Assembly (NCBI GenBank): GCA_910585645.1 | Contig: CAJUFP010000003.1 | Location: 40,014 to 104,013 of the forward strand | Length of the DNA stretch: 64,000 nt | From: an uncultured Hungatella sp. | GTDB taxonomy: Bacteria; Bacillota; Clostridia; Lachnospirales; Lachnospiraceae | Direction: 5' to 3' | Part shown: positions 1 to 8,861 of the stretch, in pieces | Numbering within the stretch: the stretch's first letter is position 1 | Layout: every line of letters begins with the position of its first letter | Notes under the pieces: model-generated | Told to the model about the DNA's origin: nothing | Database searches by the model: none | Seen by the model: only the letters and a program-made list of their open reading frames with translations | Made by a program: the position numbers and the translations under genes

Positions 1-1
1 T

Positions 2-625
2 CTACGGAGATTTCGGGCCTATGAGGCGGTGGTCAGTTACAAGTACGGGGTTGATGTGTGTACGTATGTGGTGTGTACGGCCAAGACAAAGGTGATAAAA
101 AGCTGCCTGGTACAGGGGAAGAATACGTATCGGGTAGAAGTGCTGCGGATGAAGGATTACAATGCGGATGAGATCATCCGAAAGGTGGAGGAGAAACAGA
201 AGGCGGGGGAGAGGCCGGGGCGTGAGGAACTGCTGAAAGTGCTTTTGACTTCTCTGATGGACGGTGAGATGAGCCAGGAGCTGAGGGTGAAGAGAAGCCT
301 TGGGATCTTACAGAGGGAGCAGGAGCATGTGGAAAAGGGACAGATGGTGCCGATGCAGTCGGTGCTGTACGCTTTGGCCATGAAAGTGCTGACAAAAGAT
401 GAGATAAAAAAGGTAAAGGAGATGATGACAATGACGCTGCTGGGGCAGATGTTGATGGAGGATGGGATAGAGAAAGGGATAGCGAAAGGGATAGAAAAAG
501 GCGAATTTAAAGCTATCCAGGAACTGATTCGCGACGGCCTGCTGTCCATGGAGACGGCGGCAGCCAGAAAACATATGACTGTGGAGGAGTTTAAGGAAAA
601 GCTTAAGGAGCTGAATCTGAGTTAG
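2..625 (+). CDS. Rpn family nuclease/putative transposase, C-terminal part (5' end outside window)
   Basis: The frame is open from base 2 without a start codon, so the gene begins upstream of the window. The visible part ends with an amphipathic, Lys/Glu-rich tail containing repeated GIEKG/GIAKG motifs (about residues 150-165 of the visible part) followed by a short helical segment. That tail is typical of the Rpn/PD-(D/E)XK putative transposase family common in Lachnospiraceae; the catalytic domain would lie outside the window. Family members promote RecA-independent recombination and degrade DNA in vitro, but many copies are of unknown role. It converges on argG and shares a bidirectional hairpin terminator with it. 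Assignment rests on the tail only. Confidence 0.6.
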   Translation, partial: LRRFRAYEAVVSYKYGVDVCTYVVCTAKTKVIKSCLVQGKNTYRVEVLRMKDYNADEIIRKVEEKQKAGERPGREELLKVLLTSLMDGEMSQELRVKRSLGILQREQEHVEKGQMVPMQSVLYALAMKVLTKDEIKKVKEMMTMTLLGQMLMEDGIEKGIAKGIEKGEFKAIQELIRDGLLSMETAAARKHMTVEEFKEKLKELNLS

Positions 626-674
626 AGGGTATTTCCGGAGATATGCCGTCAGAATTTATCCGGGAAGAAAACAG

Positions 675-732
675 GGGGTTCGCTTTTCTGTTTGAATCGC
701 AGACAAATGATCCAAACAGAAGAGGGAACCCC
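675..732. terminator. Bidirectional terminator between the Rpn gene and argG
   Basis: Two 20-base arms at 675-694 and 713-732 are inverted copies with two mismatches, separated by an 18-base loop. Read on the minus strand (end of argG) the stem is followed by a T-rich stretch (tgttttctt); on the plus strand there is a short TTT. This fits a shared terminator for two convergent genes. Confidence 0.75.
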
Positions 733-745
733 TTTAAAAGAGCGA

Positions 746-1963
746 TTATTTCCCGGCCTCAGCCATCTTCATGGCCCGGACCTTTAAGGGAAGGCCAAAC
801 AGGGTGATAAAACCGTCGGCGTCGTGGTGGTCGTACAGCTCTCCGGTGGTGAAGGACGCCAGGGACTCACTGTACAGGGAGTAGGGGGAGGTGGTGCCGG
901 CTTTGATGATGTTGCCTTTGTAGAGCTTGAATTTTACCTCTCCGGTTACATACTGCTGGGTGGATTCCACGAAAGCCTGGACAGCTTCCCTCAGGGGAGT
1001 GAACCATTTTCCCTCATATACGATCTGGGCCATCTTGTTGCCCATATCCTTCTTGGTCTCCATGGTGGCCCGGTCTAAGACCAGCTCCTCCAGCTGCTGG
1101 TGAGCCTCCATGAGGATGGTTCCGCCCGGAGTTTCGTACACGCCCCGGGACTTCATGCCCACCACCCGGTTTTCCACGATATCCACAATGCCGATGCCGT
1201 GCTTTCCGCCCAGCTCATTGAGCTTGCGGATAATGTCGGAGACTTTCATCTTCTCACCGTTGACGCTTACGGGGATGCCCTTTTCAAAGGTCATGGTCAC
1301 GTACTCTGCCTCATCCGGGGCTTTTTCCGGTGTTACGCCCAGAACCAGGAGATGGTCGTAGTTAGGTTCGCTGGCCGGGTCTTCCAGCTCCAGGCCCTCA
1401 TGGCTGATGTGCCATAAGTTCCGGTCCCGGCTGTAGCTGCTGTCCGCGGAGAAGGGCAGATGGATGCCGTGCTGTTTGCAGTATTCAATCTCATCCTCCC
1501 GGGACTGCATGGTCCAGATATCGGTCATACGCCAGGGGGCGATGATCTTTAAGTCCGGAGCCAGGGCTTTGATACCCAGCTCAAAACGGATCTGGTCGTT
1601 ACCCTTGCCGGTGGCTCCGTGGCAGATGGCGGACGCCCCCTCCTTGCGGGCGATCTCCACCAGCCGCTTGGCAATGGCCGGGCGGGCCATGGAGGTGCCT
1701 AACAGGTATTTGTTCTCATATACGGCTCCTGCCTGGACACAGGGGATGATATAGTTGTCGCAGAAATCGTCTACCAGGTCCTCAATGTATAATTTGGAAG
1801 CGCCGGATAATTTAGCCCTTTCCTCCAGGCCGTCCAGTTCGCTTCCCTGGCCGCAGTCAATACAGCAGCAGATCACTTCATAATCAAAGTGCTCTTTTAA
1901 CCACGGGATGATGGCCGTGGTGTCCAGACCGCCGGAATAGGCTAATACTACTTTCTCTTTCAT
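746..1963 (-). CDS. argG: Argininosuccinate synthase
   Basis: Joins citrulline and aspartate with ATP to form argininosuccinate, the penultimate step of arginine synthesis, in the cytosol. The product (405 aa) opens MKEKVVLAYSGGLDT, with the PP-loop ATP-pyrophosphatase motif SGGLDT near residue 10, and runs the full family length. The start is set at 1963 because a strong RBS (AGGAGG on the minus strand at 1972-1977) sits just before it; an upstream in-frame ATG would add 20 unrelated residues. It is transcribed divergently from argC-J-B-D and shares a 250-bp regulatory region with an ARG-box-like site. argH, needed for the last step, is not in the window. Confidence 0.97.
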   Translation of the reverse strand: MKEKVVLAYSGGLDTTAIIPWLKEHFDYEVICCCIDCGQGSELDGLEERAKLSGASKLYIEDLVDDFCDNYIIPCVQAGAVYENKYLLGTSMARPAIAKRLVEIARKEGASAICHGATGKGNDQIRFELGIKALAPDLKIIAPWRMTDIWTMQSREDEIEYCKQHGIHLPFSADSSYSRDRNLWHISHEGLELEDPASEPNYDHLLVLGVTPEKAPDEAEYVTMTFEKGIPVSVNGEKMKVSDIIRKLNELGGKHGIGIVDIVENRVVGMKSRGVYETPGGTILMEAHQQLEELVLDRATMETKKDMGNKMAQIVYEGKWFTPLREAVQAFVESTQQYVTGEVKFKLYKGNIIKAGTTSPYSLYSESLASFTTGELYDHHDADGFITLFGLPLKVRAMKMAEAGK

Positions 1964-2011
1964 AATTGGTATCCTCCTGAAGGTTGTAACATTCATTTTT
2001 AGACTTTCCTT

Positions 2012-2040
2012 ACTATAAACCATATTGTTGGAAAATGCAA
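2012..2040 (-). promoter_or_regulatory. Putative sigma-A promoter of argG
   Basis: On the minus strand a -10 TATAGT (2012-2017) is preceded by TTGCAT (2035-2040) with a 17-bp spacer. The -35 element is weak. The location just upstream of the argG RBS and next to the ARG box at 2047 supports it. Confidence 0.45.
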
Positions 2041-2046
2041 GGTGTA

Positions 2047-2064
2047 AATGAATAAAAATTTAAA
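2047..2064. promoter_or_regulatory. ARG-box-like operator in the argG/argC divergent region
   Basis: The 18-base AATGAATAAAAATTTAAA closely matches the Gram-positive ArgR/AhrC half-operator consensus (ATGAATAAAAAT core). It lies next to the -35 of argG and about 80 bp upstream of the argC -10 element. A second, weaker look-alike (ATGAATATTG) lies at 2102-2111, as expected for paired ARG boxes. The likely regulator, argR, is encoded at 40264-40713. Confidence 0.6.
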
Positions 2065-2124
2065 AATATACATAATATGCAATAATAATGTATATTTATA
2101 AATGAATATTGTAGAAAAAGCCAC

Positions 2125-2153
2125 TTTTCAACAGAGGAAAAACCTACTATAAT
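2125..2153 (+). promoter_or_regulatory. Putative sigma-A promoter of the argCJBD operon
   Basis: A perfect TATAAT (2148-2153) is preceded by TTTTCA (2125-2130, 4 of 6 matches to TTGACA) at a 17-bp spacing, about 60 bp before the argC start codon. Confidence 0.6.
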
Positions 2154-2216
2154 AAGGAGACACGTTATAGACGAAAGAGTGGCAGAGACTTAAGGAGATA
2201 ATGAGGAGATAAGAAT

Positions 2217-3257
2217 ATGATCAAGGTTGGGATTATCGGTTCTACCGGTTACGCGGGAGGGGAGCTGGCAAGGATTTTGCTTCAGAGGGATGATGTGGAG
2301 ATCAAATGGTTCGGCTCCAAAAGCTATGTGGACCAGAAGTACGCTTCCGTTTACCAGAATATGTTTCAGATCGTGGATGATGTGTGTATGGAGGAAAATA
2401 TGGACAGGCTGGCAGAGATTGCGGATGTGATCTTTACGGCCACTCCCCAGGGGCTGTGCGCGTCCCTGGTCAATGAGGAGCTGCTGTCCAGGACAAAGGT
2501 GATTGACTTAAGCGCGGATTTCCGAATCAAGGATGTGGCGGTGTATGAGAAGTGGTACAAGATCACCCATCCGTCGCCTCAGTTTATCGGGGAGGCGGTG
2601 TACGGGCTGCCGGAGCTGAACCGGGAGAAGATTAAGAAAGCCAGACTGGTGGCAAATCCGGGGTGCTATCCCACCTGCTCCACATTGGCCATCTATCCTC
2701 TGGTTAAGGAGGGGCTCATTGACACGGATACCCTGATCATTGACGCCAAGTCCGGGGTGTCAGGGGCCGGGAGAGGGGCCAAGGTGGATAATCTGTACTG
2801 TGAGGTCAATGAGAGCTGCAAGGCTTACGGGGTGGCCAGCCACAGGCATACGCCGGAGATTGAGGAACAGCTGTCCTACGGGGCCGGAAAGCCGGTGACA
2901 TTGAATTTTACGCCTCATTTGATTCCCATGAACCGGGGGATCCTTATAACGGCTTACGCCTCTCTGGTGAAGAAGGTTTCCTATGATGAGGTGAAGGCTG
3001 TGTATGATAAGTATTATGGGGCGGAGCGGTTTGTGAGAGTGCTGGAACGGGATGTGTGCCCTCAGACCCGATGGGTGGAGGGGAGCAATTTTGTGGATGT
3101 GAATTTTAAGATTGATGAGAGGACCGGACGGGTCATTATGATGGGGGCTATGGATAATATGGTGAAGGGAGCCGCGGGACAGGCGGTGCAGAATATGAAT
3201 CTGATGTTTGGGCTGGCGGAGGATACAGGCCTTCGGCTGGTGCCGGTGTTTCCGTAG
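2217..3257 (+). CDS. argC: N-acetyl-gamma-glutamyl-phosphate reductase
   Basis: Reduces N-acetylglutamyl phosphate to its semialdehyde with NADPH, the third step of the acetylated ornithine pathway. The 346-aa product starts with the Rossmann dinucleotide motif GSTGYAGGE (residues 8-16), and the catalytic cysteine lies in NPGCYPT (Cys about 150). Length is normal for the family. The start follows an AAGGAG-like RBS. It is the first gene of argC-J-B-D and lies 17 bp before argJ, so the operon is probably transcribed from the promoter at 2125-2153 and repressed by ArgR. Confidence 0.97.
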   Translation: MIKVGIIGSTGYAGGELARILLQRDDVEIKWFGSKSYVDQKYASVYQNMFQIVDDVCMEENMDRLAEIADVIFTATPQGLCASLVNEELLSRTKVIDLSADFRIKDVAVYEKWYKITHPSPQFIGEAVYGLPELNREKIKKARLVANPGCYPTCSTLAIYPLVKEGLIDTDTLIIDAKSGVSGAGRGAKVDNLYCEVNESCKAYGVASHRHTPEIEEQLSYGAGKPVTLNFTPHLIPMNRGILITAYASLVKKVSYDEVKAVYDKYYGAERFVRVLERDVCPQTRWVEGSNFVDVNFKIDERTGRVIMMGAMDNMVKGAAGQAVQNMNLMFGLAEDTGLRLVPVFP

Positions 3258-3274
3258 GGAAGGAGGGAAGTATT

Positions 3275-4504
3275 ATGAGTTTTCAGATCATTGAGGGCGG
3301 CGTTACTGCTGCCAAGGGGTTTCGGGCCGCGTCAACGGCGGCGGGGATCAAGTATAAGGACAGGCAGGATATGGCCTTGATCTACAGTGAGGTTCCATGC
3401 GCTGCGGCGGGGACATTTACCACCAATGTGGTGAAGGCGGCTCCGGTGAAGTGGGACCAGGATATTGTGTATAACAAGCCCGGGGCTCAGGCGGTGGTGA
3501 TCAACGCGGGGATCGCCAATGCCTGTACCGGGGCGGAGGGGTACGGATACTGTAAGGAGACCGCGGACGGGGCCGGTCAGGTTCTGGGGATTGCGGCGGA
3601 CTCTGTGCTGGTGGCTTCCACAGGGGTTATCGGGATGCAGCTTCCCATGGACCGGATTTCGGCGGGGGTGAGGGCGATGGCTCCCAAACTGGACGGGAGC
3701 CTTGAAAGCGGCACGGCGGCGGCCAGGGCCATTATGACCACGGACACAAAGAAAAAGGAAGCGGCGGTTACGGTGGAGCTGGGTGGAAAGACAGTGACCA
3801 TCGGGGGAATGTGCAAGGGTTCGGGGATGATCCATCCCAATATGTGTACCATGCTGGGATTTATCACCACGGACGCGGCTATTTCCAGGGAGATGCTTCA
3901 GGCCGCCCTCAGTGAGGATGTGGAGGACACCTACAACATGGTGTCCGTGGACGGGGATACTTCCACCAATGACACGGTGCTGCTTTTGGCCAACGGCATG
4001 GCTGGGAATCCGGAGATCAGGTCGAAGAATCAGGATTATGAGGCGTTTAAGGCTGCCCTCCACCAGGTCAATGAGACTCTGGCAAAGAAGATCGCCGGGG
4101 ACGGGGAAGGGTGTACGGCTCTGTTTGAGGTGAAGATCGTGGGGGCAGAGAGCAAGGAGCAGGCAGTGACTCTGGCCAAGTCAGTGATCACCTCCAGCCT
4201 GACCAAGGCGGCTATTTTCGGACATGACGCCAACTGGGGACGGATCCTCTGCGCTATGGGGTATTCCGGGGCGCAGTTTGACCCGGAACAGGTGGATCTG
4301 TTTTTTGAGAGCAAGGCGGGGAAGCTTAAGATCATTGAAAATGGAGTGGCGGTGGATTACAGTGAGGAGAAGGCTACGGAGATTCTTTCACAGCCGGAGG
4401 TGACGGCTGTGGCGGATATGAAGATGGGGGATGCGACGGCTGTGGCGTGGGGATGCGATCTGACTTTTGATTATGTGAAGATTAATGCGGATTATCGGTC
4501 GTAG
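3275..4504 (+). CDS. argJ: Glutamate N-acetyltransferase / ornithine acetyltransferase
   Basis: Moves the acetyl group from N-acetylornithine to glutamate, closing the cyclic arginine pathway; bifunctional members can also use acetyl-CoA. The 409-aa protein has the family's internal self-cleavage region GSGMIHPNMCTMLGF near residue 185. The nucleophile is the Thr after Cys; most homologues have Ala-Thr, so Cys-Thr here is a small variation at the cleavage bond. RBS GGAAGGAGGGAAG precedes the ATG. No argA or argE is seen in the window, in keeping with the recycling pathway. It is separated from argB by a 220-bp inverted-repeat element. Confidence 0.95.
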   Translation: MSFQIIEGGVTAAKGFRAASTAAGIKYKDRQDMALIYSEVPCAAAGTFTTNVVKAAPVKWDQDIVYNKPGAQAVVINAGIANACTGAEGYGYCKETADGAGQVLGIAADSVLVASTGVIGMQLPMDRISAGVRAMAPKLDGSLESGTAAARAIMTTDTKKKEAAVTVELGGKTVTIGGMCKGSGMIHPNMCTMLGFITTDAAISREMLQAALSEDVEDTYNMVSVDGDTSTNDTVLLLANGMAGNPEIRSKNQDYEAFKAALHQVNETLAKKIAGDGEGCTALFEVKIVGAESKEQAVTLAKSVITSSLTKAAIFGHDANWGRILCAMGYSGAQFDPEQVDLFFESKAGKLKIIENGVAVDYSEEKATEILSQPEVTAVADMKMGDATAVAWGCDLTFDYVKINADYRS

Positions 4505-4515
4505 GAGGTAATTGA

Positions 4516-4735
4516 GTGAGCAAAGGGCGGGGAGTCGTGATGTCAGTCAGAGAAGGAGAGATGTCCCGTCCGGGTGAATTTATGCCATGGAGATGAGACC
4601 AGGGAAACAGGAGGGCCTAACCCCGAGTGTTTCCCGCTTTAAGGGCTCATCGGAATGTTTGGCATATCTGAACCCGAACGGCACACAGTCTCCCTTCCCT
4701 CCCTGGCTCCGCGACTACCCCGCCCCATTGCTCAC
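4516..4735. repeat. MITE-like inverted-repeat element with internal hairpin, copy 1
   Basis: The 300-bp argJ-argB gap is almost filled by this structure. Outer arms at 4516-4537 and 4712-4735 are imperfect inverted copies (GTGAGCAA...GCGGGG...AGTCG). Inside, 4552-4575 pairs with 4672-4697, and an apical stem pairs GATGAG with CTCATC around 4602-4650. Parts of the core (CGGAA-GTTTG-CAT-TCTGAACCCG near 4651-4678, and the GAAT..ATGCC.TGGAGA part near 4576-4593) recur in the element at 46233-46346. A 74-codon open frame inside it has no protein-like composition. It may be a mobile non-autonomous element or a structured RNA within the arg transcript. Confidence 0.6.
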
Positions 4736-4807
4736 TAAACAATATATCAAATATGACAAACTTAAAGTTCCGGTTTATCCGGCTTATAATGAAAGGGAGG
4801 AAGAGAG

Positions 4808-5704
4808 ATGAACTTAGATCCGGCAATCATGCAGAAGGCAGAGGTGCTTATTGAGGCGCTTCCCTATATCCAGCGTTTTAACAGGAAGATCATTGTGGTG
4901 AAGTACGGCGGCAGCGCCATGGTGGATGAGAATCTGAAGCGCCATGTGATCCAGGATGTGGTTCTTTTGAAACTGGTGGGATTTAAGCCCATTATTGTCC
5001 ACGGCGGGGGCAAGGAGATCAGCCAGTGGGTAAACAAGGTGGGCATGGAGCCAAGGTTTGTGGGCGGGCTTCGGGTTACGGACGAACCTACCATGGAGAT
5101 AGCGGAGATGGTGCTCAACCGGGTGAACAAGAGCCTGGTACAGCTGGTCAATGAGCTGGGCGTCAAGGCGGTGGGCATCAGCGGCAAGGACGGGATGATG
5201 CTTAAGTGCGACAAGAAGTACGCGGGCGGTGAGGACATCGGGTTTGTGGGGGATATTAAGGAGGTCAATCCCAAGGTGATCTACGATCTGCTGGAAAAGG
5301 ATTTCCTTCCCATTATCTGCCCCATCGGATTTGACGATAATTATTTAAGCTACAATATTAACGCGGACGACGCGGCCTGCGCCATTGCCAGGGCAGTGAA
5401 GGCGGAGAAGCTGGCTTTTCTCACGGACGTGGAGGGGCTGTACCGGGATTTTGAGAAGAAGGAGACCCTGATTTCGGAGATGGAAGTGGGGGCTGCCCAG
5501 GAGTTCGTGGACAGCGGGGCCCTGGGAGGCGGGATGCTGCCGAAGCTGCAGAACTGTGTAGATGCCATTAAGGACGGGGTGTCCAGGGTGCATATTCTGG
5601 ACGGAAGGATTCCCCACTGTCTGCTTTTGGAGATCTTTACCAACAAGGGCATCGGAACGGCGATTTTAAATTCAAAGGAGGAGCATTACTATCATGGGAA
5701 GTGA
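4808..5704 (+). CDS. argB: Acetylglutamate kinase
   Basis: Phosphorylates N-acetylglutamate with ATP, the step that usually receives arginine feedback inhibition. The 298-aa amino-acid-kinase-fold protein shows VVKYGGSAM (about residues 30-38), HGGGKEIS (about 66-73) and the N-D-D ADDAACAIARA segment near 190. RBS GGGAGGAAGAG precedes the ATG. Its last 11 bases overlap argD, which suggests translational coupling. Whether it is arginine-sensitive cannot be told from sequence alone. Confidence 0.96.
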   Translation: MNLDPAIMQKAEVLIEALPYIQRFNRKIIVVKYGGSAMVDENLKRHVIQDVVLLKLVGFKPIIVHGGGKEISQWVNKVGMEPRFVGGLRVTDEPTMEIAEMVLNRVNKSLVQLVNELGVKAVGISGKDGMMLKCDKKYAGGEDIGFVGDIKEVNPKVIYDLLEKDFLPIICPIGFDDNYLSYNINADDAACAIARAVKAEKLAFLTDVEGLYRDFEKKETLISEMEVGAAQEFVDSGALGGGMLPKLQNCVDAIKDGVSRVHILDGRIPHCLLLEIFTNKGIGTAILNSKEEHYYHGK

Positions 5705-6899
5705 GGGGAAGGAACTGGAGAAGAACAATGCCATTGACAGGGCGGAGCAGGTGCTGTACAAGACGTACAACCGTTTTCCCGTGATATTTGAGCGGGGGGA
5801 GGGCGTGAGTCTGTATGATTCGGAGGGAAATGAATACCTGGATTTCGGGGCGGGGATTGCCGTGGCGGGACTGGGTTACAATGACCCGGAGTACACGGAG
5901 GCTTTGAGGCAGCAGGCCGGCAGGCTGCTGCATATCTCCAACCTGTTTTACAATCAGCCCTCCATTGACGCCGGGGAGCGGCTTTTGAAGGCTTCCGGCA
6001 TGGAGAAGGTGTTTTTTACCAACAGCGGCACGGAGGCTGTTGAGGGGGCGCTTAAGATCGCCAAGCGGTACGCGTTTAACCGGGACGGTCATGGAGGCCA
6101 TGAGATTATTGCCATGAAGCATTCCTTCCATGGCAGGAGCCTGGGGGCTCTTTCGGTTACGGGCAATGACCATTATCAGGAGCCTTTCGCGCCGCTGCTT
6201 CCGGGGATTAAGTTTGCGGATTTCAATGACCTGGACAGCGTGAAGGGGCTGGTAAATGAGAATACCTGCGCCATCCTTATGGAGACGATTCAGGGGGAGG
6301 GCGGCATCTATCCGGCGGCCGAGGAGTTTTTAAAGGGCGTGAGAGCCCTGTGCGACGAACACGATATGCTCCTTATGCTGGATGAGATTCAGTGCGGCAT
6401 GGGGCGCACTGGTTCTATGTTCGCGTGGCAGGAGTACGGCGTGAAGCCGGATGTGATGACCGTGGCCAAGGCTCTGGGAAACGGCGTGCCCATAGGCGCG
6501 TTTCTGGCCAGGGGGAAGGCTGCCTGGGCCATGGGGCCCGGGGACCATGGGACCACCTATGGAGGCAATCCCTTTGTGTGCGCCGCGGCGGATACGGTGC
6601 TGCGGCTGTTTGAGGAGCGGAATATTTTGGACCATGTTAAGGGTGTGGGAGCGTACCTCTGGGAGAAGCTGGAGGAATTTGGCAGAAGTCACGGATGTGT
6701 GACGGGACACAGGGGAAAGGGACTGATGCAGGGGCTGGAGTTTGACAGGCCTGTGGCGGATATTGTGAAAAAAGCCCTTCTGGAACAGAGACTGGTGCTG
6801 ATCAGCGCAGGGGCCAATGTGATCCGGTTTGTGCCTCCTCTTGTCATCACAGAACGTCATGTAGATGAGATGATCGCAAAACTGGGTGAGGCGTTATGA
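5694..6899 (+). CDS. argD: Acetylornithine aminotransferase
   Basis: PLP-dependent class III aminotransferase that converts N-acetylglutamate semialdehyde to N-acetylornithine with glutamate. The 401-aa protein has NSGTEAVEGALKIAK (cofactor-phosphate region, about residue 107), LMLDEIQCGMGRTG (about 225) and the Schiff-base lysine in TVAKALGNG (about 257). It overlaps argB by 11 bp; its RBS AAGGAGGAG lies inside argB. It is followed by an overlapping membrane-protein gene. The family is sometimes annotated as succinyldiaminopimelate aminotransferase, but the operon context fixes the role here. Confidence 0.96.
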   Translation: MGSEGKELEKNNAIDRAEQVLYKTYNRFPVIFERGEGVSLYDSEGNEYLDFGAGIAVAGLGYNDPEYTEALRQQAGRLLHISNLFYNQPSIDAGERLLKASGMEKVFFTNSGTEAVEGALKIAKRYAFNRDGHGGHEIIAMKHSFHGRSLGALSVTGNDHYQEPFAPLLPGIKFADFNDLDSVKGLVNENTCAILMETIQGEGGIYPAAEEFLKGVRALCDEHDMLLMLDEIQCGMGRTGSMFAWQEYGVKPDVMTVAKALGNGVPIGAFLARGKAAWAMGPGDHGTTYGGNPFVCAAADTVLRLFEERNILDHVKGVGAYLWEKLEEFGRSHGCVTGHRGKGLMQGLEFDRPVADIVKKALLEQRLVLISAGANVIRFVPPLVITERHVDEMIAKLGEAL

Positions 6900-8188
6900 G
6901 TCCGGCGGTCAGTTATGAAAAGCAGAAGCGCAGGGCCACGGCGGGGATCGTGTCTTCGGCTGTGGTCCTTGGGCTTTCCTTAAGCATAGCCCTGGCGGGA
7001 TGGTTTTTCCTTCTGGACGCCTGGGGGCAGGCTTTGCGGGCACAGCAGAGGGAGACATGGTTTGACCCGTGGGAGGACGGCGGGAAGATTCAGACTTCCT
7101 ACAAGTGCTGGAACATGACAGGGCTGTCAGAGGAATTCGCGATGGATTTTAAGGAGACGTATCATTATTGCTTTGCCTTTGGCCAGACAGGGGTTCCGCT
7201 TATTGTGAAGATGGCGGGAAGCCTGGAGGAGTTTCAGCCTTACAGGGACGCTCTGTACGTGGAGGGAGCCCAGATGCCGGAGGCTTTTATGCTTCGGGGA
7301 GTGGCGGCTCCCATTGAAGATGATATCCGGGAGTTTGCCATTGAAAGTCTGAATATTCTCTATGACGGCCAGGTGGTTTCCGAGGATGATTTTGAGGAGC
7401 TTATTGGCGTCAGCTTTCTGGATACCACCAAAAAGCCTATGGGGGGAGCTGACTTTGCCGCTGGGATCGGGTGCGGAATGTTTGGCCTTGTCTTTGGCGG
7501 CATTGGGATTTTCCTGTTGGTTGTGAACATTAAGAGGCGGATAAGGGTCGGGCGTCTTTTGGAGAAAGAGCGGGAAAGTATGAGGCAGGCGGCCGCGTGG
7601 CAGAATACGGCTTATGATACGGCGTATGATGGGACTGGTAGTACGGATTACGGCAGGGGATATGATTCTTCTGTCTGGGGATATGAAGCCAGGGAAAGCC
7701 AAAGCGCCGCAGCCAGCGGCGTGAGATTGACGCCCCTGAAAAAGAGCAATCCGTTTCTTGGGATTTTGGGAGCCATAGGGGGCTCCCTCCTTGGCGTGGT
7801 GTTGTGGCTGTTTATTAGCTTTGTGGGATTTATCGCCGGCTTTGCGGGCTTTGTGATGTTAAAATGTGCTTTAAAAGGGTATGAGGCGCTGTCAGGGAGG
7901 CTGGATAAAAAAGGGGCGGTGCTCTCTCTTTTGATCACAGCATTTATGATATTTTTTGCCAATGGGCTGGAATATGTCATTGCCCTTTGCCGGGCGTTTT
8001 TTGAGCTGGATGCCAGCGTTGACACCATTCGGTATGTGTTGATGAATTTTGGCCAGCTGATGACAGAGACACAGTCCTGGGGCGGGTTTTATATGAATCT
8101 TGTGCTGGGATACGGATTGTCGATCTGGGCCAGTTACAGGGTTATCTGGGGGATACTGACTTTTAAGGAGCAGGATCCGTTTAACTGA
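6896..8188 (+). CDS. Multi-pass membrane protein of unknown function
   Basis: No family recognised. The 430-aa product has one N-terminal membrane segment (about residues 17-42), an extracytoplasmic domain of about 140 residues, a second membrane segment near 185-208, a charged Tyr/Gly/Ser-rich cytoplasmic stretch (about 215-280) and three or four further hydrophobic segments to the C-terminus. The start overlaps the argD stop (ATGA), so it is probably expressed with the arginine operon, although nothing in the sequence links it to arginine. A transport or sensing role would be a guess. The fchA-like gene starts 26 bp downstream. Confidence 0.8.
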   Translation: MSPAVSYEKQKRRATAGIVSSAVVLGLSLSIALAGWFFLLDAWGQALRAQQRETWFDPWEDGGKIQTSYKCWNMTGLSEEFAMDFKETYHYCFAFGQTGVPLIVKMAGSLEEFQPYRDALYVEGAQMPEAFMLRGVAAPIEDDIREFAIESLNILYDGQVVSEDDFEELIGVSFLDTTKKPMGGADFAAGIGCGMFGLVFGGIGIFLLVVNIKRRIRVGRLLEKERESMRQAAAWQNTAYDTAYDGTGSTDYGRGYDSSVWGYEARESQSAAASGVRLTPLKKSNPFLGILGAIGGSLLGVVLWLFISFVGFIAGFAGFVMLKCALKGYEALSGRLDKKGAVLSLLITAFMIFFANGLEYVIALCRAFFELDASVDTIRYVLMNFGQLMTETQSWGGFYMNLVLGYGLSIWASYRVIWGILTFKEQDPFN

Positions 8189-8213
8189 GATCCGCAAGAA
8201 GGAGGGAACGAAC

Positions 8214-8861
8214 ATGGTTGAGATACAGCAGCAGACGATCAGAGATTTTTTAGAGGTACTGTCCTCCAGGCAGCCGGTTCCGGGGGGCGGCGGCGCGTCG
8301 GCCCTGGCAGGGGCTCTGGGAACGGCTCTGGGGCTTATGGTGGGCAACCTGACTGTGGGAAAGAAGAAGTACGCTCAGGTGGAAGCCCGGGTGGTTTCCC
8401 TGATGGAACAGCTGACCGCAATGCAGGGGGAGATGATGGAACTGGCAGATGAGGACGCCAGGGTATTTGCGCCTTTGGCGGCGGCATACGGGCTGCCGTC
8501 AGGGACTGATGAGGAGAAAGCCCACAAGGCCAATGTTATGGAGGCCAATCTTTTGGCTGCCAGCCTGGTTCCCGTGAAGGTTATGGAGTTGGCTGTGGAG
8601 AGTCTTGGGATCTTGAAGGAGCTGGAGGAGAAGGGGAGCGTTATGGCGGTCAGCGACGTGGGTGTGGCGGTGCAGTTTGCCAGAACCGCGGTGACGGGGG
8701 CTGTCATGAATGTTTATATTAACACAAAGTCTATGACTGACAGGGAAAAGGCTCAGGAAATCAATGACAGAGCGGCCGCGGCGCTGGCCCGGGGGACCAT
8801 GCTGGCAGATGAGATCTATGGCAGGGTGCTGAACAGGCTGAAAGGGAAGGAAAGCGTATGA
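8214..8861 (+). CDS. Cyclodeaminase/cyclohydrolase family protein (methenyl-THF cyclohydrolase, FchA-like)
   Basis: Belongs to the formiminotransferase-cyclodeaminase C-terminal fold. Members either remove ammonia from formimino-THF or hydrolyse methenyl-THF to 10-formyl-THF. The 215-aa helical protein starts with VPGGGGASALAGALG (about residues 24-38), the conserved glycine-rich folate-binding signature. RBS AAGGAGGGAACG precedes the ATG. It overlaps folD by four bases; fchA-folD pairs are known in clostridia, which favours the cyclohydrolase role over formimino-THF deamination. Confidence 0.88.
   Translation: MVEIQQQTIRDFLEVLSSRQPVPGGGGASALAGALGTALGLMVGNLTVGKKKYAQVEARVVSLMEQLTAMQGEMMELADEDARVFAPLAAAYGLPSGTDEEKAHKANVMEANLLAASLVPVKVMELAVESLGILKELEEKGSVMAVSDVGVAVQFARTAVTGAVMNVYINTKSMTDREKAQEINDRAAAALARGTMLADEIYGRVLNRLKGKESV

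Noticed and set aside
4587..4811. 74-codon open frame between argJ and argB
   Set aside because: It lies inside the inverted-repeat element, lacks an RBS and its product has no recognisable pattern.
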